From the NCBI GenBank assembly GCA_019914945.1, contig CM034108.1:7636001-7700000 (forward strand): a stretch of 64,000 bases of DNA, read 5' to 3'. The notes under the pieces were generated by a model. The model did no database searches, had not been told where the DNA came from, and saw only the letters and a list, made by a program, of their open reading frames with translations. The DNA comes from Typha latifolia (taxonomy: Eukaryota; Streptophyta; Magnoliopsida; Poales; Typhaceae). The translations under genes were made by a program, and so were the position numbers. Below, one piece after another: positions 34,758-45,790 of this stretch; within the stretch, counting starts at the first letter, position 1, and the number at the start of each line of letters is the position of its first letter.

Positions 34758-35820
34758 ATGATGACAACCAGAGCCATGACTTCACGACAAAATGAGGAAG
34801 ACGAGATTTCCCCAATTGAGGAGGGGGAAACGGCTACGGGAACTTCCACCCGTGGAACCGCATGACAGAACCTGAATACAGAAGAGCCTAGCGTTCAAGC
34901 CATGATTGGGTCTCTTTCTGAACAAATAGCCATTAATAATTAGATGATGATAGAGATGATGCAGGAAATACGGGCGACAAGAGAAGCTATGACGATCGAA
35001 AATGCACCAACGACCCCCCAACGCGAGTTTACCACCATGAATTCGACACCACCGGTTCAAAATCTTCACCAGCAAGAACCTCTGCTACCACAACCCTGTG
35101 GGCAGAGACAAACAAGGATGGTTCCACCAAGCCAAGTTGCAGGTGCGCCCGTCTGACGAGCAAACCTAAATGGAGATCATCTTGGAGATCTAAACCCTTG
35201 GGCAGGGCAATACGAATCGGAACCACGTCGAGTTAACATAAACCGAAGAAGGAATCATCAACCATTCATGGTGCATCCTCATTAGGTTAGACAAGTTCTT
35301 GGATATGATCCAGATTGAGACAACGATATCCGTGGGCAAACCGTGCATCTCGAATTTCCCAAGTTCAAAGGTGGTGACCCGATCAATTGGTTGTATAGAG
35401 CGGAATAATTCTTCATGTACCAAGGTATAGTGGAAGAATATAAGATGATGCTTGCGAGCTTCAACCTTGAAGATGCGGCACTTCATTGGTTTTGAGCAGC
35501 CAATGCCCATGATACGATTAAAAGTTGGGCCGATTTTTGAATGATATCACGCGACAATTTGGAGCGTCGGGGTATGAAGACTTTGATGCTCTCATCTCAA
35601 AGACTGTACAAAAGACCACGGTGTTAATGGAAGACAAGCATCGAGCAATGAGGATACACATCAAACAGAACTAGACAAGCCAAGATAGTCCCAACCCGAT
35701 TCGGCCTACCATAGCGGTAGGAAATGCAGCCGGCGTACCAAGAGCTACTGCTGCAATGGTGCCTCCTCGAGCAGCCCTGAGGCCCTCCCATGATGTGAAG
35801 TACCCACTTAGAGGTCTGAG
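34758..35820 (+). pseudogene. F gag
   Basis: It starts MMTTRAMTSRQNEEDEISPI. In-frame stops are present early (after TSTRGTA at about 34862, and near 34940). The capsid segment is recognisable at 35350-35520 (FPKFKGGDPINWLYRAE). About 200 bp between KTTV and LMEDKHRAM are missing near 35622. Confidence 0.82.
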
Positions 35821-36480
35821 TCAAGCACTCACACCTGCTCAAGTGGAGGAGCGAAGAGCCAAAGGCCTATGCTTTCACTGTGATGAGAAGTTCATAACTA
35901 GACATCGTTGTGCTAAACCGATGGGATCGGTGATGGTAATAGATGGATTGAAGGAAGCTGAGGATGAGGTTGCAGCTGAAGATGAAGGTGTTGCTGAATA
36001 GCAAGAAGGAGTAGCGGAGGAGCAACCCATGGAAGACATTATGGCCAAAATCTCCCTCCACGCCTATTAAGGGACGGCCGCACCAAAGACCTTGCTGGTG
36101 AATGGTTTAGTTAAGAAAACCAAAGTGAGAATTTTGATAGACATCGGGTCCACTCAAAACTTCATTGACAAGAGGCTTCTTAAGAAGATTGGGCTCAAGT
36201 TGAAACCCATGGAAGTGTTCGATGTGACATTCGTCGATGGCACCACATTGCGGGCTGTTGAGGAGGTGTGGAGTTGAAGGTGCAAAGCCAAACTTTCACA
36301 TTGGATCTTTATTCGTTGGCCTTGCGAGGTGCCGACATCGTCTTGGGGATGCAATGACTTCAAAGCTTGGGGCCCGTAACATTTGATTTTACAAACCTCA
36401 CACTTATATTTCGGAGGAATGGTTGAAGAGTGCTTCTGGATGGAAATCAACCGCGACAAGGGCCAACATTGCAATCGCTG
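35821..36480 (+). pseudogene. F zinc knuckle and protease
   Basis: CFHCDEKFITRHRCAKPMGS is the zinc-knuckle at about 35868-35925. The protease active site is ILIDIGSTQNFIDKRLLKKIG: the catalytic triad Thr has become Ile (D-I-G). A stop lies at 36000, and a frame change follows at 36275. Confidence 0.83.
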
Positions 36481-37302
36481 TTGGGACTTCCATGTGTAGG
36501 GAACCGAGCTCTACTCTTGCAAATGGCTATTGCTAAACCAGAACATCCACCATCAAATGGAATACCCGCTGACATGAAGAAGCTACTACAGGAATTCAGT
36601 GACCTCTTCGAGGAGCCCCGAGGACTACCGCTGACCCGTCGGCATGACCACCAAATTCAGATCATTCCAGGGGCTGAACCAGCAAATATTCGGCCGTATC
36701 GGTAACCATATGTCCAGAAGGAGGAGATCAACAAATTGGTGGTCGAGATGCTAAGCAAGGGATCATTCAGCCAAGTAGGAGTGCCTACTCATTGCCGGTG
36801 TTGTTGGTTCGAAAGAAAGACGGGAGTTGGCGGTTTTGCGTCGACTATTGACCCTTGAATGCGATCACCGTCAATGACTGATACCCAATACTGGTGATCG
36901 AGGAGTTGCTGGACGAACTTATAAGGTCGGCTTACTTCAGCAAGCTTGACTTAAGAGCAAGGTACCGTCAAATCTGCGTCAACCTAGAAGATGTGCACAA
37001 AATGGCGTTTCAGACTCATGATGGCCACTATGAGTTCCGAGTCATGCTGTTTGAGCTCACCAACGCACCGACGACATTCCAAGGGCTGATGAATGACCTT
37101 TTCACACACTCTTCGGTATGTGCTCATCTTCTATGATGATATTCTAGTGTATAGCAGGAATTGGAGGGAACACTTGCAGCATGTGCGTGAGGTGTTGAAT
37201 ATTTTGCGACTAAACTAGTTGAAAGTCAAGAGAGCAAGTGCCTTTGTGGTGAGCCACAAGTGGAGTACTTGGGTCGCATAATCTCAGCGAGAAGAGGGGA
37301 AG
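36481..37302 (+). pseudogene. F reverse transcriptase
   Basis: The linker ([18 protein letters not shown]) leads to RT blocks [28 protein letters not shown] and [16 protein letters not shown]. Near 37130 the catalytic box reads FYDDILVYS in a shifted frame. The gene ends abruptly near 37302. Confidence 0.84.
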
Positions 37303-37641
37303 TCAAAATGTGCGTTCGAACGCGATCAGGCCCGTTCGAACGCTGCATTCGAACACCTGCATCAGGTTTGCATCAATAGAGAATGCTTTTTGTGCGTTCG
37401 AATGTGGTCGATGATAATCCACTGTTTATAGGGTTAATAATTGTCATTTTTAAATTGTCTGGTTAGATTCTTAAGGTATGGATGGCAACCAAGGAGGGAT
37501 TATTGAATGAATTGAGTCTTTGCTCTAATCTTCTTCTCCTTCTCTCTCGTCCCCTCATCCCCCGACTCTACCCCTTCTAGCCTCTCTCGATCGGCCACTC
37601 ACCCTAGTCCCTTAGGGGTGGCATACTCCTCCCCCTTCTTC
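37303..37641 (+). repeat. F 3' LTR, left part
   Basis: It starts inside U3 (AAAATGTGCGTTCGAACGCG) and continues through the TATA region to CCCCCTTCTTC, where H is inserted. The rest is at 51003-51347. Confidence 0.86.
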
Positions 37642-37775
37642 TGATACGATCTCTCCTTTGGCTATAGAGCTCTGATACCAGCTTGATACGATCTCTCCTT
37701 TGGGGCTAAAGATCGATCTCTTTCGATTCTCAGATCTGGACTGATCTTGCACGGAACTTTGAAATAAGATCCCGA

Positions 37776-38563
37776 TGATACGATTCGAACTTCACCGACG
37801 TCGTCTCGAGCATGGATTCACTTTAGGAGTGTTTTTGTTTCATGTTTTAGTGTTTAATTTCCATTAAAATAAGTTTTCTGTAAGTCGTGTTCGAACGCGG
37901 GTGGAGTGAGTTCGAACGCGGTTGGCGAAAATTGTGTTTTAGGGTTAATTTGAATTGTTGGTTAGCCTATAAAAGGATGTGTATGGCAACCAAAATTATT
38001 ATTGATTATTGAGAATTGAGTTTGCCTTGCCTCCTTCGTCTTCTTCGCTCCCGTTCCCTCAATCCTCGGCGACGCCGCTTCTAATCTCTCTCGACTGGCC
38101 AATCACCCTAGTCCCTTAGGAGTGGCCCACTCCTCCCCATTCTTCCAATCTATCCAACACTTGCCCTAACCTTTCCATCATCCATAACCCTTCCACCACC
38201 ACTTTTCTACCGGTGCCACCCCATTAACGCCGGTCCTCCACCAACCACCATTACCTAGGATCTCGTGCCTCCATCCACGGATCCAAAACAGAGCATCCTG
38301 ATGTTCGTCCACTAAACGGACGATATCTCGAGATCGCCAACTCAGATTCGCCTGAAAATTCATTTTTTGGAAAGCTCTTTTCTAGGGCTACAACATATCA
38401 AAATTTCACATCGATCCAACGGTGGCATATTTCTGGATCTTATTTCAAAGTTCTGTGCAAGATCAGTCCAGATCTGAGAATCGGAAGAGATCGATCCATA
38501 GCCAGAGGCGTGATCGTATCAAGCTGGTATTAGAGCTCCATAGCCAGAGGCGTGATCGTAACA
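37776..38563 (+). repeat. G 5' LTR, short U3, fossil PBS
   Basis: It starts TGATACGATTCGAACTTC and ends GGCGTGATCGTAACA. Most of the CpG array is deleted; two palindromes remain (37885-37925). A 42-bp unit starting TCCATAGCCAGAGG is repeated at 38495 and 38537, so the LTR contains TGGTATTAGAGC at 38525-38536. Confidence 0.93.
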
Positions 38564-38566
38564 AGC

Positions 38567-38579
38567 TGGTATCAGAGCC
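38567..38579 (+). other. G primer binding site
   Basis: TGGTATCAGAGCC lies 3 nt after the outer LTR end; 42 bp upstream is its fossil copy inside the LTR. Confidence 0.92.
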
Positions 38580-38604
38580 ACCATTCCTCGGACAAGCGCT
38601 TCCA

Positions 38605-39837
38605 ATGACGACCACCAGATCCATGGCTGCACGGCGTGATGATGAAGAAGAGATTCTCCCAATAGAGGAGGGAGAAACGGTTGCGGGGACTTCCACACGC
38701 GGAACCGCCCGATCTAATCGGAATGCAGAAGAGCCTAGCATTCAAGCCGTGTTGGGGTCTCTTTCTGAGCAGATGGCCATCAATAATCAGATGATGATGG
38801 AGATGATGCGGGAACTACGGGCGACAAGGGAAGCAATGGCGAACGGGAAAGCACCATCGACCCCACGACGCGAGTCCACCCCCTTGAACCCACCGCCACC
38901 GGTTCAGCCTTTGCAACCACAAGAGCCGCTGCTACCACCACCTTATGGGCAGAGGCAAGCAAGGATGGTTACACCAGGTGCAGTTGCAGGTGAACCCATC
39001 CGACGAATGAACCACCATGGAGACCACCTTGGAGATCAAGATCCATGGGCGGGCCAATACGATCCGGAACCACAGCGAGTTAATCTAAACCGAAGGAGGG
39101 ATCATCAACCCTTCATGGTGCATCCTCCCCCGGTTAGACAAGGAGTTGGACATGATCCGGAACGAGACAACGGCATTCGTGGACAAGTCGTGCGTCTCGA
39201 ATTCCCCAAGTTCAAAGGTGGCGATCCAATCAATTGGTTGTATAGGGCGGAGCAATTCTTTGCATACCAAGGTATGGCGGAAGAATACAAGGTGACGCTT
39301 GCGAGCTTCCACCTTGAGGATGCGGCGCTTCATTGGTTTCGAGCAGCCAATGCCACTGAGGCTATCGAAACTTGGGCTGAATTTTGCGCCGATATCACAC
39401 GGCGATTTGGAGCATCGGGATATGAAGACTTTGATGCTCTCCTCTCAAAGACGGTGCAAAAGACCACGGTTGGGTCATACCAAGAAGAATTTGAGAGGAT
39501 TAGTAGCAGATGTCATCCACCATGGACGGATCAGCAACTTCGCAGCACCTTCATCTATGGGCTGCGGGGTGACATACAAGTCGATGTGAGGGCTTTAAGG
39601 CCTAGAACCTTAAAGGAGGCCTACGAAGATGCGGTGCTTATGGAAGACAAACATAGGGCCATGAAGATACACTTGAAACAGAATTGGATGAGCCAAGGAA
39701 GCCGCAATCAAGCTCAACCAAACATAGCGGCGGGAAATACTATCGGAGTACCAAGGGTTGCTGCTACAGTGGTACCTCCTCGAGCACCCTTGAAGCCATC
39801 CCGAGATGTGAAGTATGCACCTAGAGGTCCGGGATGA
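38605..39837 (+). CDS. G Gag, near-complete
   Basis: 410 codons open from ATG 38605 (MTTTRSMAARRDDEEEILPI). Order: acidic N-terminus; Gln/Met-rich helix (SEQMAINNQMMMEMMRELR, about residues 50-75); Pro-rich hinge; capsid domain at about 190-330 (LEFPKFKGGDPINWLYRAEQ, FHLEDAALHWFRAANATEAI, RRFGASGYEDFDALLSKTVQ, WTDQQLRSTFIYGLRGDI). A TGA stands after KYAPRGPG where other copies continue into the zinc knuckle, so the nucleic-acid-binding part is cut off. Gag forms the particle in the cytoplasm. As the only long intact frame of the A group, it may be the youngest gag here. Confidence 0.85.
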   Translation: MTTTRSMAARRDDEEEILPIEEGETVAGTSTRGTARSNRNAEEPSIQAVLGSLSEQMAINNQMMMEMMRELRATREAMANGKAPSTPRRESTPLNPPPPVQPLQPQEPLLPPPYGQRQARMVTPGAVAGEPIRRMNHHGDHLGDQDPWAGQYDPEPQRVNLNRRRDHQPFMVHPPPVRQGVGHDPERDNGIRGQVVRLEFPKFKGGDPINWLYRAEQFFAYQGMAEEYKVTLASFHLEDAALHWFRAANATEAIETWAEFCADITRRFGASGYEDFDALLSKTVQKTTVGSYQEEFERISSRCHPPWTDQQLRSTFIYGLRGDIQVDVRALRPRTLKEAYEDAVLMEDKHRAMKIHLKQNWMSQGSRNQAQPNIAAGNTIGVPRVAATVVPPRAPLKPSRDVKYAPRGPG

Positions 39838-40382
39838 GCACTCACACCAGCCCAAGTAGAAGAAAGAAGAGCCAAGGGCCTACGCTTCCGTTGTGATGAG
39901 AAATTTGTACCCGGGCATCGCTGCGCTAAACCGATGGGATCGGTGATGCTAATCGATGGATTGGAGGAAGTGGAGGACGAGTTTGCAGCTGAAGGTGTAG
40001 ATGTGGCTGGACATCAAGGAGAAGAAGCTGAGGAACAACACGTGGAGGACATGACAGCCGAAATCTCCCTCCACGCCTATTCGGGGACAGTTGCGCCAAA
40101 GACCTTGCGGGTGAACGGTGTAGTCAAGAAAATCATAGTGAGAATCTTGATTGGCACCGGGTCCACCCACAACTTCATTGACAAGAGGCTCCTTAGGAAG
40201 ATTGGGCTCAAGTCGAAACCCACGGAAGGTTTCGATGTGACTATCGGAGATGGCACCACATTGCGAGCATATTTTATTTGCGGAGGTGTGGAATTGAAGG
40301 TACAAGGCCAAACTTTCACATTGGATCTTTATCCATTGGCCTTGCGAAGTGCTGACATTGTTTTGGGGACTCAATGGCTTCA
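39838..40382 (+). pseudogene. G zinc knuckle and protease, cut by J
   Basis: It continues from gag after the stop: FRCDEKFVPGHRCAKP-type zinc knuckle at about 39885-39935, the acidic linker, and the protease with ILIGTGSTHNFIDKRLLRKI, where the catalytic Asp is changed to Gly. The segment stops at GTQWLH at 40382, where J's LTR begins. Confidence 0.85.
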
Positions 40383-41361
40383 TGATATGATTCGGACTTC
40401 ACCGATGTCTTCTCGAGCATGGATTCACTTTAGGAGTGTTTTTATTTCATGTTTTAGTGTTTAATTTCCATTAAAATAAGTTTTCTGTAAGTCGCGTTCG
40501 AACGCGGGTGGAGTGAATTCAAACGCGGTTTGTGAACGGGGTTGTGAACGTGGTGAAGAGAATGTACTGTGCGTTCGAACGCACTGCGAACCCCTACATC
40601 GCGTTCGCAAATACCGACAGGCGCGTTTGATTGCGCGTTCGAACACCTGCATCGCGTTCGCAAATCCAGAAGAGCGAACTCGGTGCGTTCGAACGCGGTC
40701 GGGCGAGTTCGAACGCGGTCGACGAAAATTGTGTTTTTAGGGTTAATTTGAGTTGTTGGTTAGCTTATAAAAGGATGTGGTAGGCAACCAAATTGATTAT
40801 TGATTATTGAGATTGAGTTTTGCCTTGCCTCCTTCGTCTTCTTCGCTCCCGTTCTCTCAATCCCCGGCGACGCCGCTTCTAACCTCCCTCGTCCGGCTAA
40901 TCACCCTAGTCCCTTAGGGGTGGCCCTCTTCTCCCCCTTCGTCCAATCTATCCCACACTTGCCCTAATCCTTCCATCAACCACAACCCTTCCACCATCAC
41001 TTTTCACTGGTGCCACCACATCAACGCCGGTCCTCCACCAACCACCATTACCTAGGATCTCGTGCCTCCATCCACGGATCTAAAACAGAGCATCCTGACA
41101 TTCGTCCACTAAACGGACGATATCTCGAGATCCCCAACTCAGATTCGCCTGAAACTTGATTTGTTGGAAAGCTCTTTTCTAGGGCTACAACATATCAAAA
41201 TTTCACATCGATCCAACAGAGGCATATTTCGGGATATTATTTCAAAGTTCGTGCAAGATCAGTCCAGATCTGAGAATTCGAAGAGATCGACCCTTCACCA
41301 AAACGGCGAGATCGTATCAAGCTAGTATCAGAGCTCCATAGCAAGAGGCGTGATCGTATCA
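40383..41361 (+). repeat. J 5' LTR
   Basis: It starts TGATATGATTCGG; CpG array at 40495-40715; 979 bp if it ends at the outer unit. Inner end GGCGAGATCGTATCA (to 41319) and a fossil TAGTATCAGAGC lie inside it. Confidence 0.87.
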
Positions 41362-41364
41362 AGC

Positions 41365-41384
41365 TGGTATCAGAGCCAGGTTTC
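41365..41384 (+). other. J primer binding site, long tRNA match
   Basis: TGGTATCAGAGCCAGGTTTC extends the usual 13-nt match; as I recall plant initiator tRNA-Met, all 20 bases are complementary to its 3' end. G, K and F have mismatches beyond base 13-14. Confidence 0.75.
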
Positions 41385-41402
41385 CTCGGACAAGCACTTC
41401 CA

Positions 41403-42846
41403 ATGACGACAACCAGATCCATGGCTGCACGGCGAGATGATGAAGAAGAGATTCTCCCAATAGAGGAGGGAGAAACGATTGCAGGGACTTCCACCCGTGG
41501 AACCGCCCGATCTAATCAGAATACGGAAGAACCTAGCGTTCAAGCCGTGTTGGGGTCTCTTTAAAAAAAAATGGCCATCACCAACCAGATGGTGATGGAG
41601 ATGATACGGGAACTACGGGCGACAAGGGAAGCAATGGCGAACGGGAAAGCACCATCGACCCCACGACGCGAGTCCACCCCCTTGAACCCACCGCCACCGG
41701 TTCAGCCTTTGCAACCACAAGAGCCGCAGCTACCACCACCCTATGGGCAGAGGCAAGCAAGGATGGTTACACCAGGTCCAGTTGCAGGTGAACCCATCCG
41801 ACGGGTGAACCACTATGGAGACCGCCTTGGAGATTAAGATCCGTGGGCGGGTCAATACGATCCGGAACCACAACAAGTTAATCAAAACCGAAGGAGGGAT
41901 CATCAACCCTTTATGGTGCATCCTCCCCCGGTTAGACAAGGACATGATCCGAAATGAGACAATGGCATCCGTGGACAAGTCGTGCGTCTCGAATTCCCCA
42001 AGTTCAACGGTGGCGACCCGATCGATTGGTGCTATAGGGCGGAGCTATTCTTTGCATACCAAGGAACGGCGGAAGAGTACAAGGTGACGCTTGCGTGCTT
42101 CCACCTTGAGTATGCGGCGCTTCATTGGTTTCGAGCAGCCAATGCCACTAAGGCTATCGAAACTTGGGCTGAATTTTGCGCCGATATCACACGGCGATTT
42201 GGAGCATCGGGATATGAAGACTTTGATGCTCTCCTCTCAAAGACGGTGCAAAATACCACGGTTGGGTCATACCAAGAAGAATTTGAGAGGATTAGTAGCA
42301 GATGTCATCCACCATGGACGGATGAGCAACTTCGCAGCACCTTCATCTCCGGGCTGCGTGGTGACATACAAGCCGATGTGAGGGCTTTAAGGCCTAGAAC
42401 CTTAAAGGAGGCCTTCGAAGATGCGGTGCTTATGGAAGACAAACATAGGGCCATGAAGATACACCTGAAGCAGAGTTGGATAAGCCAAGGAAGCCGCAAT
42501 CAAGCTCAACCAAACATAGCGACGGGAAATACTATCGGAGTACCAAGGGTTGCTGCTACAGTGGTAACTCCTCGAGCACCCTTGAAGCCATACCAAGATG
42601 TGAAGTATGCACCTAGAGGTCCGGGACGAGCACTCACACCAGCCCAAGTATAAGAAAGAAGAGCCAAGGGCCTATGCTTCCGTTGCGATGAGGAGTTTGT
42701 ACCCGGGCATCGCTGCGGTAAACCGATGGGATCGGTGATGCTAATCGATGGATTGGAGGAAGCGGAGGACGAGTTTGCAGCTGAAGGTGTAGATGTGGCT
42801 GGACATCAAGGAGAAGAAGCTGAGGAGCAACCCGTAGAGGACAGGA
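41403..42846 (+). pseudogene. J gag
   Basis: It starts MTTTRSMAARRDDEEEILPI. Near 41565 the SEQ codons are replaced by a run of A. A stop is at about 41836 and the frame is open again from 41982 to 42653 (LEFPKFNGGDPIDWCYRAEL, FHLEYAALHWFRAANATKAI, RRFGASGYEDFDALLSKTVQ). The zinc knuckle follows (FRCDEEFVPGHRC), then the acidic linker, cut at 42846 by K. Confidence 0.86.
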
Positions 42847-43797
42847 TGATACGATTCGGACTTCACCGACGTCGTCTCGAGCATGGATTCACTTTAGGAG
42901 TGTTTTTATTTCATATTTTAGTATGTAATTTTCATTAAAATAAGTTTTTTGTAAGTCGCGTTCGAACGCGGGTGTAGTGAGTTCGAACGCGATTTGTGAA
43001 CGAGGTTATGAACGTGGTGAAGAGAATGTACTGTGCGTTCGAACGCACACCGTTCGAACGCACTGTGAACGCCTGCATCACGTTCGCAAATACCGACAGG
43101 CGCGTTCGATCACGCGTTCGAATGCCTGCATCGCGTTCGCAAATCCCGAAGAGCTAATTCGGTGCGTTCGAACGCGGTCGGGCGAGTTCGAACGCGGTCG
43201 GCGAAAATTGTGTTTTAGGGTTAATGTGAATTGTTGGTTAGCCTATAAAAGGATATGTAGGGCAACCAAAATTATTATTGATTATTGAGATTGAGTTTTG
43301 CCTTGCCTCCTTCGTCTTCTTTGCTCCCGTTCTCTCAATCCCCGGCGACGCCGCTTCTAACCTCCCTCGTCCGTCTAATCACCCTAGTCCCTTAGGTGTG
43401 GCCCTCTTCTCCCCGTTCGTCCAATCTATCCAACACTTGCCCTAATCCTTCCATCAACCACAACCCTTCCACCATCACTTTTCACCGGTGCCACCACATT
43501 AATGCCGGTCCACCTTCAACCACCATTACCTAGGATCTCGTGCCTCCATCCACGGATCCAAAACAGAGCATCCTGACGTTCGTCCACTAAACGAACGATA
43601 TCTCGAGATCCCCAACTCCGATTCGCCTGAAACTAGATTTGTTGGAAATCCCTTTTCCGGCCCAACAACATATCAAAATTTCACGTCGATCCGACGGCGG
43701 AACATTTCGGGATCTTATTTCAAAGTTCCGTGCAAGATCTAGTCCAGATCTGAGAATTAGAAAAGATCGATCCATAGCCAGAGGCGTGATCATATCA
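42847..43797 (+). repeat. K 5' LTR
   Basis: It starts TGATACGATTCGGAC and ends GCGTGATCATATCA. CpG array at 42958-43202, then TATAAAAGG at 43244. Transcription would start a few tens of bases downstream. Confidence 0.93.
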
Positions 43798-43800
43798 ATC

Positions 43801-43855
43801 TGGTATCAGAGCCTTAGCCCCAAAGAGATGATCGTATCAATTTGGTATCAGAGCC
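43801..43855 (+). other. K tandem primer binding sites
   Basis: TGGTATCAGAGCC occurs at 43801-43813 and 43843-43855, period 42 bp. Between them lies an LTR-end-like GATCGTATCA followed by a 3-nt spacer. The 3' LTR ends before the equivalent of the first PBS, so in this copy the second PBS is internal. Confidence 0.93.
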
Positions 43856-43880
43856 ACCTTTCCTCGGACAAGCGCTTCCA

Positions 43881-44097
43881 ATGACGACAACCAGATCCAT
43901 GGCTGCACGACGAGATGATGAAGAAGAGATTCTCCCAATAGAGGAGGGAGAAACGATTGCAAGGACTTCCACCCGTGGAACCGCCCGATCTAATCAGAAT
44001 ACGGAAGAACCAGATTGATACCGTGTTGGGGTCTATTTCAGAGCAATTGGTCATCAACAACCAGATGATGATGGAGATGCTGCGGGAAATTCGGGCG
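43881..44097 (+). pseudogene. K gag N-terminus
   Basis: It starts MTTTRSMAARRDDEEEILPI and is shifted by a small deletion near 44015, after which another frame gives SEQLVINNQMMMEMLREIRA. At 44097 family similarity ends and the open frame continues into the captured segment as far as 44655. Confidence 0.85.
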
Positions 44098-45790
44098 TGG
44101 CCGAAACCTTCTTCAACAAGCAGGGCAATCACAAGGCAGCATGGGGAACCCTCTGCAACATACCCAACAGCCTCCACGACCTCCTCGTTCATCACAAAAG
44201 TAGGGGAGACTTCGGCTATCAGGCAAGATCGAGCTTCTACACCTCGACCCATGGTTAGCCGCAATGAACGGCTGTCCGCTACAATGGGATCCTCGACCAT
44301 TGTAGCAGCCCTCGGAACCTCCACATCTTCCCATGCACCGGAGACCTCGTCAACAAACTGTGAATGGCTGGCTGCACCATTCCCGATCCCAGCAAAAACG
44401 GCGAGGAGTCTAGCTTCAAGGCAGCAGTTTCCTTCGGCAAGCTCAACGGTTGGAAATGTTCTTTTGACGTCAGAACGGAGTTCTTCGACGAGTCGACAAC
44501 CGTGCGAACCACTGTTGAATGGAGGAAGACCACACGTGGCCGCTGGATATTCCTCATCAGGAATCCTCATCAGTGGTGAGGGAGATGATCCCGAGAACCG
44601 CAAGTTCCAAAGACTTGGGCCGCCTAACACCACCTTCATTTGCAACCACAGCTGAGTCAGCAACTATGAAGAAATCATGTATGGCCTCTAATGACCTTCC
44701 ACCTTTCTCCTCGGTCAATCGAAAGTCGACCGCGATAGCGCCATCACCGGCGATAACGTTGCAGCTTTCCACCGAGCTACAACTCGAAGGAGAAGGCCAC
44801 AATCTTCCAACCACGACAGCGACCAGCCTCTGATAGCTTGGTAAAGACCTTGTGGGCTAATGCTTTTCTCACCCCAATGGTCGAAAGCTCCTTGCCATGG
44901 CTACGACAAAATGAAGAAGGAGATGAAGATTTAGTTTTTGTCAACCTCAGCCTTCCACAGCAGTCAACCGCCGCCACCCCAAGAGGGGCCTCACCAGCAA
45001 CTATTTTAGTATTCCGGATGACCAAAGGCTCCTTGCCATGGCTGCAACGGGACAGAGAAGGACCTGAAGATTTTATTTTTTGGGCCAACTTCGGCCTTCC
45101 ATCGCCGCCGACTACTGCCACACCGTCGGGAACCCTACTAAAGCAACTACTGGAGGTGGTCACTACTCAGCCAAGGCTGCCACGTGTTAAGGCAACTCCT
45201 ATGGCAATGACTGATGGAGATGGAACTAAGAGAGAAAGATTAGGGATTTCAAATTTTTTTGAAGACTCTAAGTGGTTAGAATTTCAAGAAGGCTACATTG
45301 TTGGGCTTGACCAGGTGGAATTGCTAGACATTAGTTGGGTTGGACCTAAGAGCCAAAGGGGTCAAGTCAAGTGGGAGTCATCTCTGGACTTCGGGACTCG
45401 GTTAAGTCAAATAAGGGACATGATCGAAACCCTCTACTTGACTTAAGACGAGTTTGCTTATACCAGGATACATTTGACTCGGATCCTAATCCATGGAGTG
45501 GGCAGAATGATTATGAGCACAACCAACAATCAGTTTGGCTAGCTGAACCTAACTTGAGTCACTGGGAGAACCTAATCTGGATCCACCAACTGCATCTAAC
45601 TCGACCTCCCGAGCGCAATCGGATGCACCAGATTCCTATTGCTGAACTGACATTGAGTCAATTGGTTCGACCACCCGAGACCAAGTGGACTCAGTGTAGA
45701 TGGACCCGAATTTCACCTTGGACTAGTTAGAGTACAAGTATCCAAGCTCGACTGAGGATGAACCCCTTTGAGGCAGTTATGATCGCACTA
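44098..45790 (+). other. K captured segment of unknown origin
   Basis: There is no gag, protease, RT, RNase H or integrase motif. Open frames: the gag-linked frame to 44655 (Ser/Thr/Pro-rich, low complexity) and ATG 44877 to 45446 (189 codons). The second contains a repeat with a 141-bp period (47 codons): SLPWLRQNEEGDEDLVF and SLPWLQRDREGPEDFIF, units at about 44886 and 45027. A third frame (45371-45730) carries DPNPWSGQNDYEH, faintly like the gag segment DQDPWAGQYD, so a distant gag source is possible. I do not recognise a host gene. The base composition is more balanced than the LTRs. Confidence 0.6.

Larger units (their letters stand above)
40383..42846 (+). mobile_element. A-family element J, proximal half
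   Basis: A full 5' LTR, PBS and gag lie inside G's protease. The 5 bp before it are CTTCA, but no J 3' LTR followed by CTTCA is present. The likely cause is recombination between the homologous pol regions of J and G. K is inserted at 42846. Confidence 0.82.

Noticed and set aside
43848..44663. 271-codon open frame on the minus strand of K
   Set aside because: Nearly half of it lies antisense to the conserved gag N-terminus and the PBS region, so it is probably a by-product; only the part over the captured segment is of interest.
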